Assembly: GCA_002382085.1 (NCBI GenBank)
Contig: DFZK01000003.1
Location: 1 to 64,000, forward strand
Reading direction: 5' to 3'
DNA: 64,000 bases
Origin: Sulfurospirillum sp. UBA4058
Lineage (GTDB): Bacteria; Campylobacterota; Campylobacteria; Campylobacterales; Sulfurospirillaceae
Under the pieces are notes generated by a model, which saw nothing but the letters and a program-made list of their open reading frames with translations, was not told the origin of the DNA and did no database searches. Every line of letters starts with the position of its first letter. Within the stretch, counting starts at the first letter, position 1. This document shows positions 41,219-49,390 of this stretch, piece after piece. The position numbers and the translations under genes were made by a program.

Positions 41219-41267
41219 ACGTTAACGCCAACGTTAAAACAGCGGCGACTCCAAGAATAAGAGGCAT
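41142..41267 (-). CDS. 41-residue single-helix membrane protein
   Basis: A short ORF reading MPLILGVAAVLTLALTYETG followed by a basic tail (KNAKRKFDKKRAK). AAAGGA lies 8 nt before the ATG, better than any site for the overlapping 216-residue gene. The same plan, a small-residue-rich helix then a charged amphipathic tail, occurs in the 68- and 92-residue proteins of the cluster. The start lies just downstream of a Fur-type inverted repeat. It overlaps the next gene by up to 77 nt in another frame, which lowers confidence. Confidence 0.5.
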   Translation of the reverse strand: MPLILGVAAVLTLALTYETGKNAKRKFDKKRAKSLSRSMGS

Positions 41268-41282
41268 GGATAATTCCTTTAA

Positions 41283-41297
41283 TGATAAAAGTTATCA
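41283..41297. promoter_or_regulatory. Fur-type operator TGATAA-N3-TTATCA
   Basis: A perfect 6-3-6 inverted repeat, TGATAAAAGTTATCA, lies 16 nt upstream of the 41-codon ORF. The same form occurs at 59510 and, with one change, at 49194. It may give iron control to the last genes of the ferrosome-like cluster separately from the main promoter. Confidence 0.6.
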
Positions 41298-41316
41298 CAA
41301 TTATAAAACCTCTCTT

Positions 41317-43428
41317 CTAAGAATCGGCTGAAACGCGACGTCCTATTTTTTGCATCGAATTTAATAACAATCCAATCGTCGTTCCATTGTGTAAAATTGC
41401 CGTTGCTATCGGACTTAAAAGTCCCGTTGCGGCTCCGGCTAAGATCACGCTGTTAATCCCTACGGTTGCGTTGAAATTGGCGTGAATACGTTCCATCGTT
41501 TTGTTGGCTAAAATCTTCGCTTCAACGACTGCTTCGATATCGTCTTTTAACAAACTAATATCCGCCGTAGCCTTAGCAATATCCGCACCTTTGTACATGC
41601 TAATGCCTACATGTGCATTCATCAAAGCCGGTGCATCGTTGATGCCGTCTCCGACAAATGCAACCGTTTTCCCGCTTTGTTTCAAGGTTTCCACAATACG
41701 CGATTTATCGGTCGGCAAGAGCTTAGCATACACCGTATCGATACCGAGTTCTTGGGCTAGGGCATCGGCTTTTTCCTCCACGTCGCCCGTGAGCATCACG
41801 AGCTCTTTTGCTCCCAAACGACGTAACCGTGCTAAAGCGTTTTTGGTATTTTCGCGTACGCGATCCATCATACCGATCGTCCCCAATAATTTTTGATCGT
41901 AGGCGATATACAGTAAAATCTTACCGTCTTGCATGCATCGATCGATCATCGCTTGGTGTCCCTCAAAAGAGACGTGTTCGTCGTCTTCCAAAAAGTGCCG
42001 ACTCCCAATAATAACCTCTTTGCCGTTAATCTGCGTTTTAACGCCGTGTGCGACGATAAACTCGACTTCTTCATGATGCATATGCACGAAACCGCGCTCT
42101 TTTGCCGCCTTAACCACCGCTTCGGCAACGGGATGGAAATAGTGTTCTTCCGCGCTGGCGGTGAGATTTAAAATCGCCTCTTCACTCCATTGGGAGCTAA
42201 AAGAGTGAATGCCTACGACTTCCAGCTCGCCGTGCGTTAGCGTTCCCGTCTTATCGAAAACGAACGTATCGACATGTGAAAGCTGTTCCAACGCTTTAGC
42301 ACCTTTAATTAAAACGCCTTCACGTCCGGCGATGGAGAGCGAATTTTTAAAGGCAACCGGAGTCGCTAATTTTAACGCACACGAATAATCTGCCTGTAAA
42401 ACGGCCGCAACGCTTGCCATATCACGGCGAATCGCATACGAAAGTCCCGCAAGTCCTAAGGTAATCGGAACGAGTTTATCCGCTAAGCGCGTCGCTTTGA
42501 GCCCGATTGCCGATTTTTCGTCTAACGAACTTTTAATATAATGTTTGATGCGCTCCGTCGCCGTATCGCTTCCGACATGTTCGGCCCAGATGCGAATCCT
42601 TCCCGATTCGACGACCGTTCCGGAAATAACGCGATGTCCGCGCTCTTTACGAACGGGTTCGGCTTCTCCGGTCATCGATACTTGGTTGATCGAGGCGGTT
42701 CCGTCCACGATATGCCCGTCTACGGGAACCGTATCGCCCGCACCGACGATGACGATATCGCCTATTTTGATCTGTTCGGTTAAAAGACGTTTTTGCGTCA
42801 CGTTTCCGTCGATTTCGACTTCCACCCACGCCTCTTCGACGTTAGGTTTTGCCAATTCTTTGATCAAATCGTCGCTTTTTTGAACCATACTCTCTTCGAT
42901 ATATTCACCGATTTCTAGCATCACGTTAGTGCCGTTGGCCGCCGTATAGTCTCCGCGTGCTAAGGAGACGCTAACCGCCATAGCTTCAAGAACCTTCGAA
43001 GTTAAACCTTCGCTCAAAAGCTCTTGAACGCCCTTTTGAAGCAACGGTAAACTCGCTAAAGTGCTCAGTACAAGTTTAAGATTCGGCTGAGGAATCAAAG
43101 GCTGAAACAATAGCGCACCGCCGGCACGCGCAATACCTCGCATACTAGGCGGCTCTTGCGTATCGTGAAAACATGCGTTCAGTGCGGTATCACAAACTCG
43201 GTAAGCATCAAGATTAAAACTCAAAAGCCGTGCTTTAATTTGCTCCACATCGATGCAATCCTCAAACGTGACGATCAAAGAACCGAGTTTTGCATTGATA
43301 CGAACGGTTTTTGCATCCAGCTTTGTTTTCAAGGCTTGCGTTAACTCATACGTATCGAATCCTCGAAGATCCGGCGAAGAGAAGCGTAAACGCCGAGGGC
43401 TTTGGTGCACCAAACTCAAAGAGTGCAT
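41317..43428 (-). CDS. fezB: P1B-6-type metal ATPase, FezB-like
   Basis: 703 residues. N-terminal HMA2-like domain (LVHQSPRRLRFSSPDLRG), helices, the actuator TGEAEPV, the TM4 motif YSCALKLATP, phosphorylation site FDKTGTLTHG, and GDGINDAPAL. The SCA triplet in place of CPC defines subgroup P1B-6. FezB proteins of this subgroup are essential for forming ferrosomes, membrane-bound iron-phosphate storage organelles, in Desulfovibrio, Shewanella and Rhodopseudomonas. Neighbours with HMA2, ferritin-like and small membrane proteins fit such a cluster. The symbol is by similarity of motif and context. Confidence 0.82.
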   Translation of the reverse strand: MHSLSLVHQSPRRLRFSSPDLRGFDTYELTQALKTKLDAKTVRINAKLGSLIVTFEDCIDVEQIKARLLSFNLDAYRVCDTALNACFHDTQEPPSMRGIARAGGALLFQPLIPQPNLKLVLSTLASLPLLQKGVQELLSEGLTSKVLEAMAVSVSLARGDYTAANGTNVMLEIGEYIEESMVQKSDDLIKELAKPNVEEAWVEVEIDGNVTQKRLLTEQIKIGDIVIVGAGDTVPVDGHIVDGTASINQVSMTGEAEPVRKERGHRVISGTVVESGRIRIWAEHVGSDTATERIKHYIKSSLDEKSAIGLKATRLADKLVPITLGLAGLSYAIRRDMASVAAVLQADYSCALKLATPVAFKNSLSIAGREGVLIKGAKALEQLSHVDTFVFDKTGTLTHGELEVVGIHSFSSQWSEEAILNLTASAEEHYFHPVAEAVVKAAKERGFVHMHHEEVEFIVAHGVKTQINGKEVIIGSRHFLEDDEHVSFEGHQAMIDRCMQDGKILLYIAYDQKLLGTIGMMDRVRENTKNALARLRRLGAKELVMLTGDVEEKADALAQELGIDTVYAKLLPTDKSRIVETLKQSGKTVAFVGDGINDAPALMNAHVGISMYKGADIAKATADISLLKDDIEAVVEAKILANKTMERIHANFNATVGINSVILAGAATGLLSPIATAILHNGTTIGLLLNSMQKIGRRVSADS

Positions 43429-43433
43429 GATCG

Positions 43434-43712
43434 TTACGACTCGTTTGCGGCTAACTCCGCTTTAGCGTCTTCATAACGCTCTTTCATCTCTTCGATACCC
43501 GCCTGAAACGCTTGCGTACCTTTGGCGACGGTCTTAAAAAGTGCTTTTTGCGCATTTTCGTTGGTTAAAAGATACGCCCCTAACGCACCGACGAGCGCGC
43601 CGATGACAAAATGTTTGGTATCAAACGAACCTAACAAAGAGTCCGGTAAAAGCGTATTTGTTTTGCTCTCTTTTGCGATATAAGGGTTGTTGGAAAGGGA
43701 TGGCATATCCAT
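43434..43712 (-). CDS. YtxH-like small membrane protein
   Basis: 92 residues: a polar N-terminus (SLSNNPYIAKES), one helix rich in Gly and Ala (FVIGALVGALGAYLL, about 45-60), and an amphipathic helical tail (AFQAGIEEMKERYEDAKAEL). The glycine-zipper helix plus charged tail resembles YtxH proteins and small organelle-associated proteins. It lies 5 nt before the P1B-6 gene and 4 nt after the 112-residue gene. Confidence 0.72.
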   Translation of the reverse strand: MDMPSLSNNPYIAKESKTNTLLPDSLLGSFDTKHFVIGALVGALGAYLLTNENAQKALFKTVAKGTQAFQAGIEEMKERYEDAKAELAANES

Positions 43713-43716
43713 AAAA

Positions 43717-44055
43717 TTATTCTCCTTTAAGTTGAGGACTTGACGTTTCGTCTTCGTTCAAGCTTTTTTCATACAGTTTTTCGACGCCGTAAATACCGGC
43801 GACGCCTAAAGAAACGGCCGTTAATACGCCTAAAAAGTTGCTTCGTCCGACGTAATTGGATGCCGCTATCGCGCTTGCGGTCACGATACCGCCTTGAAGC
43901 GTTAATTTCAGCGTATTTTTCAGTGCTTTTTCTTTGCTGATTTTATCTTGTCGGTATCGATTGTAATTGAGCGTTCCCGAGATCATTCCCGAAGTGAGCG
44001 CACCGCTGAGCGCATGTCCGGTTACGCTTCGCTCTTCACCCGTATCGATCGTCAT
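43717..44055 (-). CDS. Two-helix membrane protein of the ferrosome-like cluster
   Basis: 112 residues with two Gly/Ala/Ser-rich hydrophobic stretches (ALSGALTSGMISGTLNY, about 14-30, and TLQGGIVTASAIAASNYVG, about 52-70) and a third weaker one (FLGVLTAVSLGVAGIYGV). The low-complexity small-residue helices recall Tim17-like or MamC-like membrane proteins, without clear homology. It overlaps the 68-residue gene by ATGA. Confidence 0.68.
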   Translation of the reverse strand: MTIDTGEERSVTGHALSGALTSGMISGTLNYNRYRQDKISKEKALKNTLKLTLQGGIVTASAIAASNYVGRSNFLGVLTAVSLGVAGIYGVEKLYEKSLNEDETSSPQLKGE

Positions 44056-44258
44056 TGCGCTTCCTCTTTTACCTCTAATGTTTCATTTTTCTTCGATTTA
44101 ATGCATTCAATCGTTCCGTCCACACTTTTTTTCACGTCTTCGGCAAGTTCTTTGGCTTTATCGACGCCGCTTTTGAGCGTATGTTGAATCGCTTTGCGAT
44201 TTCCTAACGTGTACACGACTGCCGCACCCGCGGCAACTCCTACGATAAACGGTAACAT
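44052..44258 (-). CDS. 68-residue single-helix membrane protein
   Basis: One N-terminal helix (FIVGVAAGAAVVYTLG) followed by an amphipathic tail rich in Lys, Glu and Asp (KAKELAEDVKKSVDGT). The layout matches the 41- and 92-residue proteins nearby. AAGGAGT precedes the ATG. It lies 3 nt after the ferritin-like gene. Probable membrane-associated helper; function unknown. Confidence 0.7.
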   Translation of the reverse strand: MLPFIVGVAAGAAVVYTLGNRKAIQHTLKSGVDKAKELAEDVKKSVDGTIECIKSKKNETLEVKEEAQ

Positions 44259-44261
44259 GGC

Positions 44262-44981
44262 TTACTCCTTTATGATTTCATCTTCGTTTTTATGCGTCAT
44301 TGCACCTAAAACACCCGCACCGATCGCTCCGATTAACGCACCTGCGATAAACGAGAGATTGGTACCGCTTAACAACTTCAGCATCTCTTCGTGGCTCATC
44401 TGTCCGTTTGCCGCTTTCGCTGCCAAAGCACTCCATTCGTTCATTTGTTCGCTCATTTTTTCCATCGAAGGCAGCACCGTCTCTTTCACATTCGCGTTTT
44501 CCATCGTCGTCGTTTGCGACTCGTTTTGTCCATTAAGGTGACTTGAAAATGCCGCTAAATGGTGATTGTACGATGCGGCTTGCAAACGGTAAAAAACATC
44601 TTGGACATCGGGATAATTTTGCGTATACGCCAGTAACGTATCGTACATGGCGATATTGGCGATTTCGGCTTCCACGCCTAAAGCATAGGCTTCGTGAAGC
44701 GTTTGAGGTACCGCTATCGCGCCTTGCCAACGATTTTCGATCGGCGTAATCTGATGGGCGGCAAAGAGTTCAAGCAAGGCGTTTTGATGCCGTTTTTCCG
44801 CTTCGACGATAGACGCAAACGGCGGTTTTGCACCGAAGGTCTCGATGATGCTCGTATACGTCTCGTACGCGCGATATTCATCGTCCAATGCCGTTTTTAA
44901 AGCTTGATCGAGGATCGGCTCGGGCGAGCGCGGATCGATACCTAGAGGCTCTACGATAGCGTTTTCTTCGGTTGATTTCAT
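44262..44981 (-). CDS. Ferritin-like (DUF2202-type) protein with C-terminal membrane helix
   Basis: About 239 residues. The first ~150 form a four-helix ferritin-like domain with carboxylate and His positions suitable for a di-iron site (DDEYRAYETY, EAEKRHQNAL, GVEAEIANIAMYD, ASYNHHLAAF). After a linker, a glycine-zipper helix (FIAGALIGAIGAGVLGAM) should anchor it in a membrane. An iron oxidase fixed to an iron-storing compartment would explain this. ATG at 44981 (AAGGAG 10 nt upstream) is preferred over TTG at 44990. It starts 1 nt after the HMA2 gene. Confidence 0.8.
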   Translation of the reverse strand: MKSTEENAIVEPLGIDPRSPEPILDQALKTALDDEYRAYETYTSIIETFGAKPPFASIVEAEKRHQNALLELFAAHQITPIENRWQGAIAVPQTLHEAYALGVEAEIANIAMYDTLLAYTQNYPDVQDVFYRLQAASYNHHLAAFSSHLNGQNESQTTTMENANVKETVLPSMEKMSEQMNEWSALAAKAANGQMSHEEMLKLLSGTNLSFIAGALIGAIGAGVLGAMTHKNEDEIIKE

Positions 44982-44982
44982 C

Positions 44983-45300
44983 TTAGACAAGCTCCTTTGA
45001 TAACTGCGTTAAAACGGCGATGATTTCGTCTAAATTCTCGCCTTGAACCAGATTGGTCCATAAACGATCGGGAAAAACGACCGGATCGTATTCGATAGTG
45101 ATAGAACCGACGATTTTATTGATTTTAAGGCTTTTGATTCCTTCGATTTTTTGAGGCAATGCTTCGATGTCTTCGATACAAACCGCTTCGCCGTGCGACC
45201 TGATTTTAGGATCGACGCGTAAACGAAGACGCCCTTTAATATGATGAACGATCGAAAAATAACGACCGAGTTCGACAAGTTTTTCAGCGGTAATTTCCAT
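44983..45300 (-). CDS. HMA2-domain protein of the ferrosome-like cluster
   Basis: About 105 residues. The segment SIVHHIKGRLRLRVDPKI, then strands ending in ITIEYDP, matches the HMA_2 family, a metal-associated fold without the CxxC of classic HMA domains. Such proteins accompany P1B-6 ATPases in fez operons. ATG at 45300 is chosen for the AAAGGA 6 nt upstream; a reading from 45321 lacks one. It lies 58 nt after the CPC-type ATPase gene. Confidence 0.75.
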   Translation of the reverse strand: MEITAEKLVELGRYFSIVHHIKGRLRLRVDPKIRSHGEAVCIEDIEALPQKIEGIKSLKINKIVGSITIEYDPVVFPDRLWTNLVQGENLDEIIAVLTQLSKELV

Positions 45301-45358
45301 CTCTTTTCCTTTAGTTTGCATTGTAAAAATTTACGGCTGAAGTAAAACTTAACATTTT

Positions 45359-47530
45359 TTAAGAATTATTATCATTGTTCCACGCAATCCGTGACGAATT
45401 CGCCATAATACCGACCGTATGCGCGATATGCATCGCACCGGCAAGTACGGGAGGTAACGCTCCCGCCGCGGCAAACGCTACGCTTGCCAAATTGGTTCCC
45501 GTACCGATCCAATAGTTTTGATCAATGACGCGCAAGCTCTTTTTTGAGAGATCAAAAAGATGTAAGATTGCATCGGGATTACTGTCGGTAACCGCAATAT
45601 TCGAAACTTCGATCGCCGCTTCGCTTCCTCCGCTCGCAAACGAAATTGCAACGTCGGCTTTGCTCATCGCCAACGTATCGTTGATGCCGTCTCCGACCAT
45701 AACGACATTGCTATATCGCGCTTTCAAAGCTTCGATCACATGCGCTTTTTCTTCGGGCATCACGTCGGCATGCACTTCGTCAAATCCGTACGTTCGTCCA
45801 AACGCACGTGCGACCGTCTCTTCGTCTCCGCTTAAAAGCACGAGACGTTTGACGCCTCGCTTTCGAAGCCCTTGAAGCATCGCCGAGGTTCCGGCTCTGA
45901 CCGTATGTTCTAAACTCAAAAAGCCTAACAATCGAGTCTCACGCGCAACGTACACGACGCTGTAGCCTTCCAAAAAGGCTTGCGTACTTTGTACATGTAA
46001 AGGTGAAATATCGACGCCGTTTTGCGCCATCCATTTTGCGTTTCCGACCGTAATATCGCCTGCGTGATCTTTCAGTCGTACGCCAAGCCCCGCAAAAATA
46101 TCGCTCGGGTTGTTTTCGTTACATGTAAAGCCCGCCAATTCCGCGGCTTTGGTAATCGCAACGCCGATAGGATGGGCGTTATGATGTTCGGCAAGTGCTG
46201 CGGTGCATAAAAGATCATGCGGCGATATGCCTTCTGAGCAGAGGCTATGAACAAGTTTTGGTTCACCCGTGGTTAAGGTGCCCGTTTTGTCGAAACAAAA
46301 GACTTCGCTTCGGCTAACGGCTTCCAAATAAGCGCCTCCCTTAATCAAAATGCCTTTTTTAGCCCCCTTAGCGATCCCCGCACTGATGGCGGTACTGGCG
46401 GCAAGGATCGTCGCACACGGGCAGGACATCACGATCATAACCGAAAATGCGCGAAGCCATGAGCCGGTAAGCAAAAGCGTCGCTCCTGTTAAAAACGTTC
46501 CCAACGTGAGCAACCGTGCCGCAAGTCGATCGGCGGCAACCTCGCTCGGCGATTTTTGTGCCAACGACGCTTCGACTTTAGCGATCATGCGCGCCAAATA
46601 AGTACGCTCGCCCGTTGCGCTGACACGGATATAAATGCGCCCGCTTTGCACGAGCGTATTGGCGTAAACGGTTTCGCCGAAGGTCTTAAACGCCGGTTCG
46701 CTCCGTCCGTTGATCGCCGATTCGTCGATTTCGGCACTTCCCTCTACGATCGTTCCGTCAACCGCGATTTTCTCGCCGCTTCTCGCCACGACGGTATCGC
46801 CTTCTTGAATATCGCTAACGTCGGTTTCGACTTCAACCTCATCGACGAGCACGTATGCTTTTTTGATCCCCAATGCCATCAAGGCGTGAATCTCTTTTTT
46901 AGAACGCTCTGCCGTATACTCTTCCAATAACATTCCGCCGCGCAAAATATAGACGATCTCAAATGCCGCCGTTGCTTCGCCGCCAAAAATCGCACCCAAA
47001 AGAGCAACCGCCATAAACGAATGTAAACTAAACCGCTTGGCTTGGATATCTTCGTAAGCTTCAAGAAGCAGTGGAATTGCCGCAACCAACGCTACCACGG
47101 CGGTTAAATGAAGCGGTAAGGCAAATGCGCTTGCGCCTAAAAACGTTTCGGAAACAAACAAATACAGCGCATAGACCGAAAGTGCCATAAAACTCCACAT
47201 TTTTGATCGGCGCGATTGAGGAGAATTTTGCTTGGATTCGCAAACACTACACGAAGCACACGAGGGGCAATATGCCGCCGCACTTGCGGAGAGTTGCGGC
47301 ATTGTGACGCCTGTTTCGAAACGTTTTTCGAGAAGTGTCGCAATCGCCTCAAACGTCGTCTTCAACGGATCGAAGTAAACGATCAACGAAGCACAGGCGC
47401 GATTTAAGCGAAACGACTCTACATGTAAACCCAACAAAGACTCTAAACACTTTTCGTCCGTGCTTTTAAACGCACCGTATTTGAAGCGTGCACGTCCGGA
47501 AACGGAACTTTTGAGAATCATCTCATTCAT
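45359..47530 (-). CDS. P1B metal ATPase with CPC motif, second pump of the ferrosome-like cluster
   Basis: 723 residues. An HMA2-like N-terminus (VSGRARFKYGAF) is followed by a cysteine-rich spot (CPSCASCSVC, about 88-97), helices, actuator INGRSEP, TM4 motif SCPCATILAAS, phosphorylation site FDKTGTLTTGEP and GDGINDTLAMSKAD. CPC pumps usually carry Cu(I), Zn or Cd; the metal is not clear here. The start overlaps the fur stop by 8 nt with AAAGGTG 5 nt upstream, so it is translated with fur. Confidence 0.85.
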   Translation of the reverse strand: MNEMILKSSVSGRARFKYGAFKSTDEKCLESLLGLHVESFRLNRACASLIVYFDPLKTTFEAIATLLEKRFETGVTMPQLSASAAAYCPSCASCSVCESKQNSPQSRRSKMWSFMALSVYALYLFVSETFLGASAFALPLHLTAVVALVAAIPLLLEAYEDIQAKRFSLHSFMAVALLGAIFGGEATAAFEIVYILRGGMLLEEYTAERSKKEIHALMALGIKKAYVLVDEVEVETDVSDIQEGDTVVARSGEKIAVDGTIVEGSAEIDESAINGRSEPAFKTFGETVYANTLVQSGRIYIRVSATGERTYLARMIAKVEASLAQKSPSEVAADRLAARLLTLGTFLTGATLLLTGSWLRAFSVMIVMSCPCATILAASTAISAGIAKGAKKGILIKGGAYLEAVSRSEVFCFDKTGTLTTGEPKLVHSLCSEGISPHDLLCTAALAEHHNAHPIGVAITKAAELAGFTCNENNPSDIFAGLGVRLKDHAGDITVGNAKWMAQNGVDISPLHVQSTQAFLEGYSVVYVARETRLLGFLSLEHTVRAGTSAMLQGLRKRGVKRLVLLSGDEETVARAFGRTYGFDEVHADVMPEEKAHVIEALKARYSNVVMVGDGINDTLAMSKADVAISFASGGSEAAIEVSNIAVTDSNPDAILHLFDLSKKSLRVIDQNYWIGTGTNLASVAFAAAGALPPVLAGAMHIAHTVGIMANSSRIAWNNDNNS

Positions 47531-48008
47531 ACTGACACCTTTCGCATAGACCGTACAAAATCATCGTATGGTGAATGCCCGTAAAATGATGTTTTGAAAG
47601 AATGGCTTCTTGCTCAGTTTCAATGACCGAATCGTAAAAAGGAATAATTTTCCCGCACTTCACGCACACCAAATGATCGTGATGAAACGTATGCTTCAAA
47701 CGATACCGTTTGGTTTTTTTCGGAAACGTGACGACGACGCTTGCAAGATCCAACATCTCTAACAACAAAAGTTGTTTGTAGACCGTAGCGAGCGAAACAC
47801 CGACGCGATGTTCATTCTTTAAAAGCGTTTGAATCTCTTCGGCACTGAGATGCTTTTGCGCCTTAAAAAGCACTTTCAAAAGCATCTCCCGCTGGTCGGA
47901 ATGGCGCAACTTAACGCTACATGTCAGCTTTTGAAAACGCTTGTAAAAAGCCTCGAACGTTAACGAAGCGTTTTCATCTTCGTTAACGTTTAAAAGGTGC
48001 TCTTGCAT
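47523..48008 (-). CDS. Fur-family regulator preceding the ferrosome-like cluster
   Basis: About 161 residues: winged helix with SVSLATVYKQLLLLEMLDL (recognition helix), then HHDHLVCVKCGKIIPFYD (His-rich metal site and CxxC) and a C-terminal CERC for a structural zinc. It could be Fur, PerR or Zur type; iron context favours Fur or PerR. The start at 48008 lies 1 nt after the porin stop; a reading from 48077 would overlap the porin. Its place between porin and ATPase suggests it governs this operon, possibly by feedback at 49194. Confidence 0.87.
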   Translation of the reverse strand: MQEHLLNVNEDENASLTFEAFYKRFQKLTCSVKLRHSDQREMLLKVLFKAQKHLSAEEIQTLLKNEHRVGVSLATVYKQLLLLEMLDLASVVVTFPKKTKRYRLKHTFHHDHLVCVKCGKIIPFYDSVIETEQEAILSKHHFTGIHHTMILYGLCERCQYE

Positions 48009-48009
48009 G

Positions 48010-49176
48010 TTAGAAAGCGTATTGAACGAGAGCTTTAAACGCGTTATAGCTGTCGGCTTTAACGTCGTTATCGACATTCACGTAAATCAAAGAGGCTTCA
48101 AGATTTTTGATAATCTCGTAACCGACGCTAATATCCAACTCTTTTTCTTTAAGACTCAAACCTGCATCGTCGTATTTCGTTTGCGCGTATAAGGCACCGA
48201 GTTTAACCCCTTCAATCTCATACTCAGCACGGATATAAGGCGTTTTAGCATCGGCATCTAAGATGTGATTCCCGTCTTCCAACGGCATCTGATCGCCGAC
48301 TTCACCCAAACCGCCGAGACCGTCTTTATCGATTTTAACGTATCCCAATGCCACCAAAGCTCCGGCAAATTCAAATCCCTGTTCTGCTTGCATAAACGAG
48401 CCGTCTTTGACGTTAACTTCGACCATAGAACCGCTTCCGTCGTCTTCTTCAATCAGAGCATCGCTGTTAATTTTCGCATAATGAAGCATCGTCGTCGTCT
48501 TAAGCGCATCGCTCGGCTCAAGGCTCAACGTGGCTTTCATACCGTAAGCCCCGAAGAGATTTTCGCCGTAGTAAACGTAGGGATTGAGTTCCAAAGCCTC
48601 GATCGGCGTGTATTTGACTTCTAACATGTAAAGACCGTCGTTTTCGTTGATCTTCCCGAATTCTTCGGAAACTTCGTCAAAACCGACGACTGCATATTTA
48701 CGTGCCCATGCCATGGTAACGACGAGATTTTCAAGAGCACTCACTTCAACGCTCGCACCTTCGATATAATCGGTCAACCAATTAAAATCGACCGCTTGAC
48801 GTCCAAGAACGACTTTACCCATGCCCTCGTGTTCGATTTTGATAAATGCCTCGGAAAGGACGGCATTGTCTTCAATCGCACCTTCGCTTTTATAGTCGCC
48901 GTCCTCTTTTTCGCCGATTTTGGCACTGCCGAATCCGCGTACGCCTAAACTGACGCCGTACAACGGAGCCGTTTCAAATCCGATTTCCGTAAAACCGTTG
49001 GAAAATCCGCTATCTTTCGTCCCGCCTTGATTGTTAGAGTATTGCCCGTAAACTCCGATATTTGCCGACAGCGTGCCTTGGCTTAACGCCTCTTCCAAAT
49101 TGCCCGCATCCGCCGCAAATCCTAGCGTGCCGCCCAAAACCAACGCACCGACGATACGCGAATAAGTATATTTCAT
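48010..49176 (-). CDS. Opr-family outer membrane porin
   Basis: 388 residues with a signal peptide (MKYTYSRIVGALVLGGTLGFA/AD), many amphipathic beta strands and a C-terminal Phe (LVQYAF), as required for outer membrane assembly. It resembles the Opr-type porins of Campylobacterota. A Fur-type operator 18 nt upstream and its place ahead of fur suggest it admits a metal or small solute linked to iron status. Substrate unknown. Confidence 0.85.
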   Translation of the reverse strand: MKYTYSRIVGALVLGGTLGFAADAGNLEEALSQGTLSANIGVYGQYSNNQGGTKDSGFSNGFTEIGFETAPLYGVSLGVRGFGSAKIGEKEDGDYKSEGAIEDNAVLSEAFIKIEHEGMGKVVLGRQAVDFNWLTDYIEGASVEVSALENLVVTMAWARKYAVVGFDEVSEEFGKINENDGLYMLEVKYTPIEALELNPYVYYGENLFGAYGMKATLSLEPSDALKTTTMLHYAKINSDALIEEDDGSGSMVEVNVKDGSFMQAEQGFEFAGALVALGYVKIDKDGLGGLGEVGDQMPLEDGNHILDADAKTPYIRAEYEIEGVKLGALYAQTKYDDAGLSLKEKELDISVGYEIIKNLEASLIYVNVDNDVKADSYNAFKALVQYAF

Positions 49177-49193
49177 CTCTTTTTCCTTTGTCT

Positions 49194-49208
49194 TGATAAT
49201 TGTTATCG
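49194..49208 (-). promoter_or_regulatory. Fur-type operator and promoter for porin-fur-ferrosome cluster
   Basis: TGATAATTGTTATCG is a 6-3-6 inverted repeat with one mismatch. On the minus strand TATTAT (49210-49215) lies immediately upstream as a -10 box, so a bound repressor would cover the transcription start. Genes from the porin to the P1B-6 ATPase follow with small gaps. Confidence 0.6.
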
Positions 49209-49354
49209 TATAATAGACAAAAGGAGCTTAATAACTTATAATATGATTCTTACTATCAATAAACTAATTTAACGGCATGGAGATTTTGCTGTGAACGCTA
49301 CCGCTTAAAAGTAGAAAAACGTCAAAAGGCTCGGTAGTATTTCCGAAGACGAGA

Positions 49355-49380
49355 AGGCACGTGTATTCAAACGCGTGCCT
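49355..49380. terminator. 10-bp hairpin between dps and the porin promoter
   Basis: AGGCACGTGT and ACGCGTGCCT pair around a six-base loop, 11 nt after the dps stop (minus strand). In minus-strand RNA there is one A-C mismatch and only a weak T-rich tail. It probably ends the dps transcript. Confidence 0.5.
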
Positions 49381-49390
49381 CTCAAAAAAC

